DNA of 64,000 nt from Gordonia polyisoprenivorans (lineage in GTDB: Bacteria > Actinomycetota > Actinomycetes > Mycobacteriales > Mycobacteriaceae): NCBI RefSeq assembly GCF_017654315.1, contig NZ_CP072203.1, positions 3,968,001 through 4,032,000 on the forward strand, read 5' to 3'. The position numbers and the translations under genes are program-made. The notes below the pieces were generated by a model. That model worked only from the letters and a program-made list of their open reading frames with translations. It was not told the DNA's origin and did not search any database. This document shows positions 23,220 to 31,080 of the stretch, one piece after another (positions within the stretch are counted from its first letter, which is position 1; the number at the start of each line of letters is the position of its first letter).

Positions 23220-24377
23220 CTACTTCCAGTTCCAGGTAGGAGCTTCGTACGCGCCCGAAGCTTTGACCTGCACGATGCACGCTGCGCCTCGGTACCGGAC
23301 GCCCGTCCCGAACGAACGCTGGAAGAAGCTGTCCTGCAGCGGGTAGCGTTGATCTCTCCCTGGAATCATGCGCAAACCCCGGTACGCGGCGTTGGCGTGT
23401 TGCCGGAACGCAACCGGGTTGACGCCGCTGTTCACGCCACCGGTCGCCACGACGGCAACGTAGCCCTGCGGCAGGAAGTGCGACAGGACAACCCACGCCG
23501 GACCGTACGAACCGCTGACTTCCAGGCCGGACCACTCGGCGGGCGCGATCTGCCCGACGACGGTCTCGCTCGTGAGGTACGGGATGGAGCTGTTCGACGG
23601 GATGAAGTCATATTTGGAGACAATTCCGTTGGTGGTCTGCCCCGCCCTGAACTGCGCGATAACCTCGGACTCTCGGGGGTGGCACAGCACGATCAGCCGC
23701 GAAGCGCCGTCGATGCCGAAGCCCTTGGACGTGACCTGATTGATCGCGTCGGTGAGGTCGCCGGGATCGAGCGCGGTATTGCCGGACACGAGGTAGTGCG
23801 ACGTGTTCGACGGAAAGTCTTGGCCCGCGAACGACGGTGGGGTGATCCCGTCCGTCCCGGTGTAGAGGCCATAGGCAGTCTGCCCGACGTCGTTGAGGAC
23901 GGGAGCCGGATCGAACAGCCGCCGCAACAGCGTCCCGGTGATGAGTCGATTATCGGATTCCATGGCCCGATTGACGAGGTCGTAGACTTGTTCGGCGGTG
24001 GCGCTACGGAGGAATTTCCAGGTCGCCCGCGTGGCCAGGTCGTAGTCCTTGAAGGTATAGCCGACGATCAGCGCGTCCGGAGCGGTCGCGATACTCTGCG
24101 GCTCGCCGAATTCCGAGGCTTCCTCGAAGTGGTCCCCGCCGATGGTCTGCGGGATAGCGTCACCGACGGCGATGGTCGGGTAGCTGATCAACGCGGCCAA
24201 GGCGGTGCGCTTCCGATTCCAGGCCGACATGACCTGATTCGCCTCGTCCCAAATGACGTTGAGATCAACGCCGTCGGCCGTCTTGTTGACGAGGACGTCG
24301 CCTTGCGTGCTGTAGCCGCGAGCGTTGTCGCCGCCGAACGCGAAGAACTGCGCCGGGGCGGGTTGGATGGTGGACAT
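23220..24377 (-). CDS. HK97-fold-type major capsid protein
   Basis: 385 residues from the ATG at 24377. The features fit actinophage major capsid proteins: an N-terminal helical region without an obvious protease/scaffold domain, an A-domain-like segment (GVNPVAFRQHANAAYRGLRM) and the C-terminal pattern RYPLQDSFFQRSFGTGVRYRG followed by AACIVQVKASGAY, as I recall from this protein type. It is much longer than encapsulins (~270) and has no cargo-enzyme neighbour. It heads a three-gene leftward operon. No portal, protease or terminase is adjacent, so its shell would need helper parts. The assignment is from pattern recognition; a profile search is needed. Confidence 0.75.
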   Translation of the reverse strand: MSTIQPAPAQFFAFGGDNARGYSTQGDVLVNKTADGVDLNVIWDEANQVMSAWNRKRTALAALISYPTIAVGDAIPQTIGGDHFEEASEFGEPQSIATAPDALIVGYTFKDYDLATRATWKFLRSATAEQVYDLVNRAMESDNRLITGTLLRRLFDPAPVLNDVGQTAYGLYTGTDGITPPSFAGQDFPSNTSHYLVSGNTALDPGDLTDAINQVTSKGFGIDGASRLIVLCHPRESEVIAQFRAGQTTNGIVSKYDFIPSNSSIPYLTSETVVGQIAPAEWSGLEVSGSYGPAWVVLSHFLPQGYVAVVATGGVNSGVNPVAFRQHANAAYRGLRMIPGRDQRYPLQDSFFQRSFGTGVRYRGAACIVQVKASGAYEAPTWNWK

Positions 24378-24791
24378 GCTGCGAAACTCCGATTCGGTAG
24401 TAGATGAAAGCGAGAAATCCGCGACGTCTGGTCGACGGAAGCTCGGCCCTACCGAACTGGATGTGAAGTTGTCGGCGGAAACCCTCACGCCGTAGAACTT
24501 GCGGACGCTCACCAAACGAACCGCGAGCCGGTGCCGGGTACTGCCCAGCGATGCCGTACTGCCCGCCACCCTATGCCCCGCCCACGGCTCATCGCTAGCC
24601 TCAGCGCACCGAGTGACGCGCCGCTGCCATGCCACCCCCGTACTACCCACACGCGCCATCTCAACGGTGATCTAGCGGTAGCCGCTACTGAGCAATAGGT
24701 AGCGATTCATGCGGCCCTACCTGCGTCGATTCCTGCTGGTCGGCCTCGTTCGCGCTGGTCACCACGTCACCCAAATCGCACACCGCAGGTT
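24378..24791. other. Right-end region: capsid leader and repeated integrase-type sites
   Basis: No gene is seen. GTACTGCCC occurs at 24538-24546 and 24556-24564, and GTACTACCC at 24640-24648; the left end has GTGCTACCC at 11705-11713. These look like arm-type recombinase sites. The region must also include the leftward promoter of the capsid operon, which I could not place. Confidence 0.5.
24635..24653 (+). repeat. Right arm-type repeat near attR
   Basis: A CCCCC run followed by GTACTACCCACACG matches 11700-11718 in 18 of 19 positions, in the same orientation, 138 bp inside the attR core. Confidence 0.6.
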
Positions 24792-24834
24792 TTCAAAACC
24801 CGTCCAGTGTGAGTTCGAGTCTCACCGAGGGCAC
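24792..24834 (+). repeat. attR core (43 bp, orphan tRNA-Leu 3' end)
   Basis: Exact copy of 11592-11634. It lacks the tRNA 5' half and is followed by GCG instead of CCA, so it is the original chromosomal 3' end displaced by insertion. Confidence 0.93.
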
Positions 24835-24838
24835 GCGA

Positions 24839-24859
24839 AACCCCTGTTCATCAGGGGTT
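24839..24859 (+). terminator. Original chromosomal tRNA-Leu terminator
   Basis: AACCCCTG (24839-24846) and CAGGGGTT (24852-24859) form a perfect 8-bp stem with a TTCAT loop, 4 bp after the attR core. It was separated from its tRNA by the insertion. Confidence 0.7.
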
Positions 24860-24966
24860 CGACTTCTCATCATCGGGTACGCCCCTATCGAGCAAGTCAT
24901 CCTGACTTCCACTGTCCGCGAGGACACAACAACATCAGCGAACCCAAATCTGTGAGACTCGCAACC

Positions 24967-25404
24967 GTGAGTACGAATCGCACAGGACCATTCTGGGACG
25001 TCATCAACGGGTCTGCACCGCCGGCTCCGGCGGCCGCCCTGCTCGGCTGGACGCTGCGCGCGATCGATCCCGAAGCGGGCACCACCGAGGTCGGGTTCTC
25101 GGTGGATGAGCGTTTCACGAACCCCGCCGGCCATGTGCAGGGCGGATTCCTGGCCGCTATGCTCGATGACACGCTCGGACCTGCTCTTGTCGCCACGCTC
25201 GGGCCAGATCAGTGGGCACCGACAGCCTCATTGCACGTCCAATTCCTCGCACCTGCACAACCTGGCCAGTTCGTCGGTCACGGCCGCATCGTTCGTAAGG
25301 GCAACACCATCGCGTTCCTTGCCGGCGAACTGCTCACTCCGAGCGGAACGATCGTGGCCACGGCCAATGCCACGACAACGATCCGCTCGGCACGAGCACG
25401 TTAG
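24967..25404 (+). CDS. PaaI-family (hotdog-fold) thioesterase
   Basis: 145 residues from a GTG at 24967. The frame extends upstream through attR, but that part is not protein-like. Hotdog features: DERFTNPAGHVQGGFLAAMLDDTLGPAL, carrying the N-x2-G-x2-GG helix and the Asp expected at the active site, then ASLHVQFLAPAQPGQF. The family hydrolyses acyl- or aryl-CoA thioesters; the substrate is unknown. It is the first chromosomal gene after the element. Confidence 0.85.
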   Translation: MSTNRTGPFWDVINGSAPPAPAAALLGWTLRAIDPEAGTTEVGFSVDERFTNPAGHVQGGFLAAMLDDTLGPALVATLGPDQWAPTASLHVQFLAPAQPGQFVGHGRIVRKGNTIAFLAGELLTPSGTIVATANATTTIRSARAR

Positions 25405-25411
25405 CGCCGAC

Positions 25412-26074
25412 CTACTCGGTTGTCTCCGAAGACATTCCGCTCTTGATTCGTAGCGTGCCGTGAGCGAGGCCGAGCTCGTTCTCCAGGGCGCGGCATACGA
25501 GGCGCCCGCGGTCGGGCGTGCCGGCGTAGTGCACCAGGGCGTGCGCATTGACACCGTCGACCATGCCGAGGAATTGCCATGCCACATCCGCCGGCTCATC
25601 GGTGGTGAACTCCCCCGACGCGACGCCCTCCTCGATCACCCCGACCACCAGCGTCTGCCAGGTGTCCATCACTGCGCGCACCGCGGCGGCGAGTGAGTCG
25701 TTGGTGCGGCCAAGACTGAAGGCGTCGGCCCACACCGTGGTCACGTCGTCGCGCGAGGGTTCCAGCAGTGTCGCGACGAGTCGACGGAGTTTGTCGGTGG
25801 CGGACGGCGCCTCGGCAAGTAATTCGGCGATCTCGTCGACCTCGGCGTTGGTCACGGTGGTGAAGGTGGCGGCGACGAGTTCGTCCATACTCGGCTCGTA
25901 GTGGGCCACGAGCGCCGGGGCGACACCGATCCGGGCGGCCACCGACCGTAGGGTCAGCACGGGGAGTCCGTCCCTGCGGGCGAGTTCACATGCAGCCGAA
26001 CGGATCTCCTCCGCGCGCTCCTCGGGCGATTTGCGCGCGGCGCGCGGTCGGACCGCACTCGACGACCTGCTCAT
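25412..26074 (-). CDS. TetR family regulator of the adjacent permease/agmatine genes
   Basis: 220 residues from the ATG at 26074, overlapping the permease TGA. The HTH is at ~20-65 (TLRSVAARIGVAPALVAHYEPSMDELVAATF). The C-terminal domain resembles BetI-like TetR proteins (VAWQFLGMVDGVNAHALVHY). Its co-transcription with the permease and three TetR-type palindromes in the shared promoter (27644-27756) make local autoregulated control likely. Confidence 0.88.
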   Translation of the reverse strand: MSRSSSAVRPRAARKSPEERAEEIRSAACELARRDGLPVLTLRSVAARIGVAPALVAHYEPSMDELVAATFTTVTNAEVDEIAELLAEAPSATDKLRRLVATLLEPSRDDVTTVWADAFSLGRTNDSLAAAVRAVMDTWQTLVVGVIEEGVASGEFTTDEPADVAWQFLGMVDGVNAHALVHYAGTPDRGRLVCRALENELGLAHGTLRIKSGMSSETTE

Positions 26075-27576
26075 GCGGGCTCCGGTCCGGCCGGAGTCGC
26101 CAGGGCGGGGGCGTCGAGAACCTCCATACGCTGTCGCGACATCATCACCAGTCCAAGGTAGATGATCGCGGCCACCACGCCCGACCCGATCGCGCTGGGG
26201 TCGATGCCCCCGAAGATGTCGGCGAGGGGCCCCGAGTACAGGTCCGTCTGCACGCTCAGCAGTCCGAAGGCCGAACCTCCGACCCACGCCGCGACGGCTG
26301 CCGGATTCCAGCCGCGGACGAACCAGTACCGTCCGCCACGGCGTCCTTGAGCGAATGCTTGCAGGTCGTAGGGGTCATAGGTGCGGGTGCGCAGCGCGCC
26401 GACGACCATGACGACAGCCCAAGGTGTGGCCACCGCGTTGACCACCACCGTCGCGGCGGTGATCGCATCGACGGCGTCGAGGACGAACACACCGACGTAG
26501 AGCAGGGCGACCGCCACCGCGGCTGCGAGCGCCGTGGTGTGGACCCGCTTGAGCCGGGGGAAGAAGGTCTCCAGGTCGAGTCCCGTCGCGTAGATGCACA
26601 TCACGCCCTGACCGAAACCACCCGCAATCGACACGATCAGGATGGGGATCAGGAACCAGAACGGCGACGACGACACCAGGTCGGCCATGAACTCCCCCGA
26701 GTTCACCGTCATCGCCGATCCCGCGAAGGCGCCCAGGACCGCGGGCAGCAGGGTGCCGAACATCAAGCCGGCGAACAATGCCCACCGGATCGACGAATCA
26801 CTGTGGCGTTTGATCGAGATCCGCCTGGTGTAGTCGCCGATGATCGGCGCGTAGGAGATCGGTCCGGCGGTGGCGAGCACCGTCGAGAGGACCATCGTCG
26901 ACCAGTAGCCGCCGACCGCGAAATGTCCGGTGGCGCTGTGCACATCGAAGGTCGGCGCGAAGGCCACGAACCCGAGTAGAAGGACCGCCGCGGCCACGGT
27001 TACGAGGAACTTCTGCATGGCCACGATGGTGGCGTGGCCGAACAGCGCGACGGCCACGATCACGACCGAGACCACCGCGTACCCCACCCCCAGCATGACG
27101 GGGTTCTGCGGCAGACCCACCAGACGATGCGCCGCTGCCACGAGAGCGTCGCCGCTGGTCCATACCGTGATGGCGGCGAAGACGATGGCGATCACCAGCG
27201 AGAGCGCCGATCCGATGAGCCGGCCCCGGATGCCGAAGAAGGCCCCGCTGGAAACGGTCATGTTGGTTCCGGTCCGCGGCGAGACGCCGGCCAGCGGCAG
27301 CACGACGACGGTCCCGATGAGCGTGCCGACGACGGTCGAGATCACCGCTCCCCAGAAGTCGAGTCCGAGTTGGATCGAGACCCAGCCGAACACGGCGATC
27401 GTCCAGCCCAGGTTGCCTCCGGCGAAGACGGCGAACACGTTGCGGGGGTTGGAGTCTCGCTGGCTCTCCGGCAGGTGGTCGACGCCGGACTCCTCGATCC
27501 GCCCGACCCGGTCGGTCGGGTCCGCGATCACCTCGGCGCCGTCGGGTTGGTCGGGCTCGGATGGTGCAGGTGTCAT
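26071..27576 (-). CDS. NCS1-family permease
   Basis: 501 residues with about 12 hydrophobic segments. Recognisable NCS1 features are NVFAVFAGGNLGWTIAVFGWVSIQLGL near the N-terminus, LAGVSPRTGTNMTVSSGAFFGIRG in TM2-3 and ISYAPIIGDYTRR. NCS1 proteins import purines, pyrimidines, hydantoins, allantoin or related nitrogen compounds. Being controlled with agmatine deiminase and an amidase, it probably imports their nitrogen-rich substrate. The exact ligand is unknown. Confidence 0.87.
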   Translation of the reverse strand: MTPAPSEPDQPDGAEVIADPTDRVGRIEESGVDHLPESQRDSNPRNVFAVFAGGNLGWTIAVFGWVSIQLGLDFWGAVISTVVGTLIGTVVVLPLAGVSPRTGTNMTVSSGAFFGIRGRLIGSALSLVIAIVFAAITVWTSGDALVAAAHRLVGLPQNPVMLGVGYAVVSVVIVAVALFGHATIVAMQKFLVTVAAAVLLLGFVAFAPTFDVHSATGHFAVGGYWSTMVLSTVLATAGPISYAPIIGDYTRRISIKRHSDSSIRWALFAGLMFGTLLPAVLGAFAGSAMTVNSGEFMADLVSSSPFWFLIPILIVSIAGGFGQGVMCIYATGLDLETFFPRLKRVHTTALAAAVAVALLYVGVFVLDAVDAITAATVVVNAVATPWAVVMVVGALRTRTYDPYDLQAFAQGRRGGRYWFVRGWNPAAVAAWVGGSAFGLLSVQTDLYSGPLADIFGGIDPSAIGSGVVAAIIYLGLVMMSRQRMEVLDAPALATPAGPEPA

Positions 27577-27643
27577 GGCGGCGCTCCTCGGCTGGTTCGA
27601 TCCGCGACCCGACGGGTCGGGGTGTGACAGCGATCATGGAACT

Positions 27644-27756
27644 TGTTGATCACACAGTCAATAGCTATTGATCATCCCATCAATATTTCCCGGAAACCCT
27701 TGACGCACGCAGCGAGCACCGCCTACTCTCGACAGTTATTGACCATTAGATCAATA
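27644..27756. promoter_or_regulatory. Three 20-bp palindromic operators in the divergent promoter
   Basis: TGTTGATCACACAGTCAATA (27644-27663), TATTGATCATCCCATCAATA (27666-27685) and TATTGACCATTAGATCAATA (27737-27756) share the pattern TATTGA-N8-TCAATA, the first with TG in place of TA. The first two centres are 22 bp (two helical turns) apart; the third is 25 bp before the agmatine deiminase start. They are almost certainly sites for the TetR protein encoded at the far end of the permease transcript. Confidence 0.8.
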
Positions 27757-27780
27757 CCGGACCAGCAAGGGGAACATCAA

Positions 27781-28812
27781 GTGTCGTGGACCATGCCTGC
27801 CGAGACCGCTCGGCATGACCGTGTGTGGATGGCCTTCCCGAGGCCCAACACCACCCTCGCCGAGAGCGCCGCCGACGCCGAAACCGCTTATACCGCTTGG
27901 AGTACGGTGGCCAATACGGTCTCCGATTTCGAGCCGGTGACGGTGGTCGTGGACCCTACGGAGGTGGCCCGCGCACGCACGATGCTCACCGCATCCATCG
28001 ACATCATCGAGGCCGAACTCGACGACGCCTGGATGCGTGACATCGGCCCGACCTTCGTCACCGACGGTGCGGGACACCTCGCCGCCGTGGACTGGACCTT
28101 CAACGGCTGGGGCGCCCAGGAGTGGGCCGAATGGGACAACGACCGCCGCATCGGCCGCGTCGTCGCCGAAGCCGCGGGCGTGCCGGTCATCAGCTCGATG
28201 CTCGTCCAGGAAGGCGGTGCGATCCACGTCGACGGCGAAGGCACCGTCCTGGTCACCGAGACCGTCCAGCTCGATCCCGGCCGAAACCCCTACGCGACCA
28301 CAGAGTCCGTCGAAGCCGAACTCGCCCGCACGATCGGCGCACAGAAGGTGATCTGGCTGCCACGCGGTCTGACCCGCGACTACGAGCGCTTCGGCACCCG
28401 CGGGCACGTCGACATGGTGGCGACCATCCCCTCCCCCGGCACGCTGCTCCTGCACGAGCAGCCCAACCCCGAGCACCCCGACAACGTCGTGATGCACGAG
28501 CTCCGGGACTTCCTCGCCGGGACCACCGACGCCGCGGGACGCCGATGGGACATCGTCGACCTGCCCGCCCCCGACGCGATTCGCGACGAGACCGGATTCG
28601 TCGACTACAGCTACATCAACCATCTCGTCGTCAATGACGGCGTGATCGCCTGCGGCTATGGCGAACCCGCCGCCGACGAGCGCGCCGCCGAGATCCTCGC
28701 CTCCGTGTACCCCGGGCGACGAGTGGTGACCATCGACGCGCGGGAGATCCTGGCGCGTGGCGGCGGAATCCACTGCATCACCCAGCAGCAGCCGGCCGTC
28801 GGGGACCTGTGA
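27781..28812 (+). CDS. aguA: Agmatine deiminase family protein
   Basis: 343 residues from a GTG with AAGGGG upstream. Catalytic landmarks of the guanidine-modifying fold: DDAWMRDIGPTFV (substrate Asp), QEGGAIHVDGEGT, GHVDMVATI (catalytic His/Asp) and the nucleophilic Cys in GGGIHCITQQQP. The family converts agmatine to N-carbamoylputrescine and ammonia. It overlaps the amidase start by one base (TGATG). Other guanidino substrates are possible. Confidence 0.9.
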   Translation: MSWTMPAETARHDRVWMAFPRPNTTLAESAADAETAYTAWSTVANTVSDFEPVTVVVDPTEVARARTMLTASIDIIEAELDDAWMRDIGPTFVTDGAGHLAAVDWTFNGWGAQEWAEWDNDRRIGRVVAEAAGVPVISSMLVQEGGAIHVDGEGTVLVTETVQLDPGRNPYATTESVEAELARTIGAQKVIWLPRGLTRDYERFGTRGHVDMVATIPSPGTLLLHEQPNPEHPDNVVMHELRDFLAGTTDAAGRRWDIVDLPAPDAIRDETGFVDYSYINHLVVNDGVIACGYGEPAADERAAEILASVYPGRRVVTIDAREILARGGGIHCITQQQPAVGDL

Positions 28813-30845
28813 TGACCAGCCATCCGGAGAACACTCCCCGTACACAGACCCCGCCGTTGGTGGAGTCGTCCATCGCCGAGCTGAGTGCGGCACTCGCGCA
28901 GGGCCGGGTGACCGCCGTCGAGCTCGTCGCCGCCTACCTCAACCGCATCGCATACTACGATCGCCACGGCACCGCACTCAACGCGATCCCCGTGCTCAAT
29001 CCGAACATGTTCGCCGAGGCCCGCGCCTCCGACGAACGACGTTCTCGCGGTGAGACGCTCGGGCCGTTCGACGGGATTCCCTACACCGCCAAGGACAGCT
29101 ACCGCGTTGCGGGATTGTCGGTGGCGGCGGGTTCTCCGGCGTTCGAAAACCTGATCGCCGGTGACGACGCCTTCACCATCGAGCGACTGCGCGCGGCCGG
29201 AGCAATCTGTGTGGGTCTGACCAACATGCCGCCGATGGCCAACGGAGGCATGCAGCGCGGCGTCTACGGCCGGGCCGAAAGTCCCTACAACGGTGACTAT
29301 CTCGCGGCGGCGTACCTGTCGGGGTCGTCGAACGGATCGGGCGTGTCGACCGCGGCGAGTATGGCCACTTTCGGCCTCGGCGAGGAAACCTGGTCGAGCG
29401 GACGATCTCCGGCGTCCAACAACGCGCTGGCCGCCTATACCCCCTCCCGGGGTGTCATCTCGGTGCGCGGTAACTGGCCGTTGACACCGACCATGGACGT
29501 GGTGGTCCCGCATACCCGCACGATGGACGACATGCTGGCGCTGCTCGACGTCTTGGTCGACGACGATCCGCAGACCCGCGGTGACTTCTGGCGGACCCAG
29601 CCGTGGGTGAGCCTACCCGCCGCCTCCGAGGTTCGGCCTGCCTCCTACCTCGACCTGCGAGACGGGGATGCGTTGCGCGGCAGACATTTCGGTGTGCCAC
29701 GCATCATTCTCGGCCAGGACGATCAGGCCGGGTGGCCGATCACGCCGCGGCCGTCGGTGCTGCAGCTGTGGGAGCGCGCCCGCGCAGACCTCGAGGCCGC
29801 CGGCGCCACGGTGGTCGACGTCGACTTCCCGGCGCTGACCAATTACGAACTCGACCGTCCCGGTGCACAGGACGGCTATGCACGGGGCATCCTGCCTGCC
29901 GGCTTCTTCGATGCCGAGATGTGGGATCTCACCACCTGGGCGTGGGATGACTTCTTGCAGACCACCGGTGATCCGGCCCTGCACCGCCTCCAAGATGTCG
30001 AGGGCGAGCTGATCTTCCCGCTACCCAACGGCGCGATCCCCGACCCGCTCGACGGCTACTATGCGCGCTACAACCTCGACATCAGCGAGTACCCGCACCG
30101 CGCAGCGCAGGGCATCACACCTCTGACCGAGATCCCCGACCTCGCCGACGGCGTGCGAGGCCTGGAAGAACTGCGCCGCATCGACTTCGAGGACTGGCTC
30201 GACGAGCTGGAGCTCGATGCACTGGTGTTCCCGTCCGCTCTCGACGTCGGGGCCGCCAACGCCGACACCGACCCGCAGGCCCACGATCGCGCCATGGCCA
30301 ACGGGGTGTGGGTGTCGACGGGCAACACCATGATCAGGCACTACGGCATCCCGACGGTCAACGTCACCATGGGGACGATGAGCGACATCGGCATGCCGGT
30401 GAACCTGACGTTCGCCGGCCGCGCCTACACCGACAACGCGCTGCTCGCCTACGGGTGGGCCTTCGAGCACCGGACCCGTCGGCGCACGGCGCCACCGCGA
30501 ACCCCCGAACTGCCCGCCCTCACCCGACCGGGAACCGTCGCCACCGGTGCCGCCCCCGAACTCACGGTGACGGCCACGGCTCGCGGCGATGACGACGTCA
30601 CCGTCATCGAGGTCACCGGCAGCACCGATGCCCCGATGCTGCAGGTGTTCGTCGACGGCTCGGCGGTCGCGGTCGACCGCGACGACCAGTCATTCACGGC
30701 GACAACGCATGTGCCGACCGCCGAGCTGCGCCGAACCCACTCGTCATGGCGTGACTCCTATGGCGCGCTGGTCCTGGCGGTCGCGACGGCCGAGCACGGG
30801 GCAGCAGTGGCCGACTACCGGATTGTCGACGAACCGGCCGGCTGA
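28812..30845 (+). CDS. Amidase-signature enzyme with extra C-terminal domain
   Basis: 677 residues. The amidase-signature core (30-560) shows the catalytic Lys in GIPYTAKDS, the cis-Ser in SGSSNGSGVSTAAS and the nucleophile Ser in WSSGRSPAS. It ends with VNVTMGTMSDIGMPVNLTFAGRAYTD. Residues ~575-677 form an additional beta-rich domain (ELTVTATARGDDDVTVIEVTGSTDAPMLQ, split here) that most amidases lack. Coupled to agmatine deiminase, it could hydrolyse N-carbamoylputrescine or a related amide; this is inferred, as the known AguB belongs to the nitrilase superfamily. Confidence 0.85.
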   Translation: MTSHPENTPRTQTPPLVESSIAELSAALAQGRVTAVELVAAYLNRIAYYDRHGTALNAIPVLNPNMFAEARASDERRSRGETLGPFDGIPYTAKDSYRVAGLSVAAGSPAFENLIAGDDAFTIERLRAAGAICVGLTNMPPMANGGMQRGVYGRAESPYNGDYLAAAYLSGSSNGSGVSTAASMATFGLGEETWSSGRSPASNNALAAYTPSRGVISVRGNWPLTPTMDVVVPHTRTMDDMLALLDVLVDDDPQTRGDFWRTQPWVSLPAASEVRPASYLDLRDGDALRGRHFGVPRIILGQDDQAGWPITPRPSVLQLWERARADLEAAGATVVDVDFPALTNYELDRPGAQDGYARGILPAGFFDAEMWDLTTWAWDDFLQTTGDPALHRLQDVEGELIFPLPNGAIPDPLDGYYARYNLDISEYPHRAAQGITPLTEIPDLADGVRGLEELRRIDFEDWLDELELDALVFPSALDVGAANADTDPQAHDRAMANGVWVSTGNTMIRHYGIPTVNVTMGTMSDIGMPVNLTFAGRAYTDNALLAYGWAFEHRTRRRTAPPRTPELPALTRPGTVATGAAPELTVTATARGDDDVTVIEVTGSTDAPMLQVFVDGSAVAVDRDDQSFTATTHVPTAELRRTHSSWRDSYGALVLAVATAEHGAAVADYRIVDEPAG

Positions 30846-30861
30846 CGACGGGCAACCGCGG

Positions 30862-31080
30862 TCAGTAGGCCGGCGGTTCTCCTTCGGCCGCCGGCCCCTT
30901 CTCCACGGGCGTGTTCTCGATGATCGACTTGTACGCGTGATTCTCGTGACGCACCATGCGGACGAAGAACGCGACGAACAGGAGCACCGCGAGCACGAAG
31001 ACGATCCACACCCCGATGGAGAACCCGCCGAAGGTGAACACGACCGAGGCTCCGTCGTAGGAATCGATGGGATTGAACAT
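30862..31080 (-). CDS. Small single-pass membrane protein linked to Amt
   Basis: 72 residues. One transmembrane helix spans ~19-42 (FSIGVWIVFVLAVLLFVAFFVRMV), followed by a basic, hydrophilic tail ending EGEPPAY. Its ATG directly abuts the amt stop codon (TAAATG), so it is co-translated. It may be an accessory subunit of the ammonium transporter. No family was recognised. Confidence 0.75.
   Translation of the reverse strand: MFNPIDSYDGASVVFTFGGFSIGVWIVFVLAVLLFVAFFVRMVRHENHAYKSIIENTPVEKGPAAEGEPPAY

Larger units (their letters stand above)
11592..24834. mobile_element. 13.2-kb capsid-carrying satellite-like integrative element in tRNA-Leu
   Basis: The element is bounded by a perfect 43-bp direct repeat of the tRNA 3' end (11592-11634 and 24792-24834); excision would release exactly 13,200 bp. 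Content in order: two-gene HEPN-type cargo, tyrosine integrase, serine recombinase, small basic protein, iteron-like repeats, primase-polymerase/helicase Rep, two unknowns, excisionase-like protein, lipoprotein, XRE repressor, RNxxxH protein, and a three-gene group led by a major capsid protein. I see no terminase, portal, protease, tail, holin or endolysin, so it is not a full prophage. Its size and content match a phage satellite or phage-inducible island. Helper dependence is inferred. Confidence 0.85.

Noticed and set aside
23220..24377. Encapsulin nanocompartment
   Set aside because: The protein is about 385 residues, longer than encapsulins, has no cargo-enzyme neighbour and lies inside an integrative element.
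24792..24834. A second tRNA-Leu gene
   Set aside because: Only the 3' half is present, without D arm and 5' acceptor strand; it is the attR core.
11592..24834. Complete prophage
   Set aside because: No terminase, portal, tail, holin or endolysin was recognisable, and 13.2 kb is too small for a tailed actinophage.
24709..24966. N-terminal extension of the thioesterase frame up to 24709
   Set aside because: It would run through the attR core and tRNA terminator; the hotdog domain begins only after the GTG at 24967.
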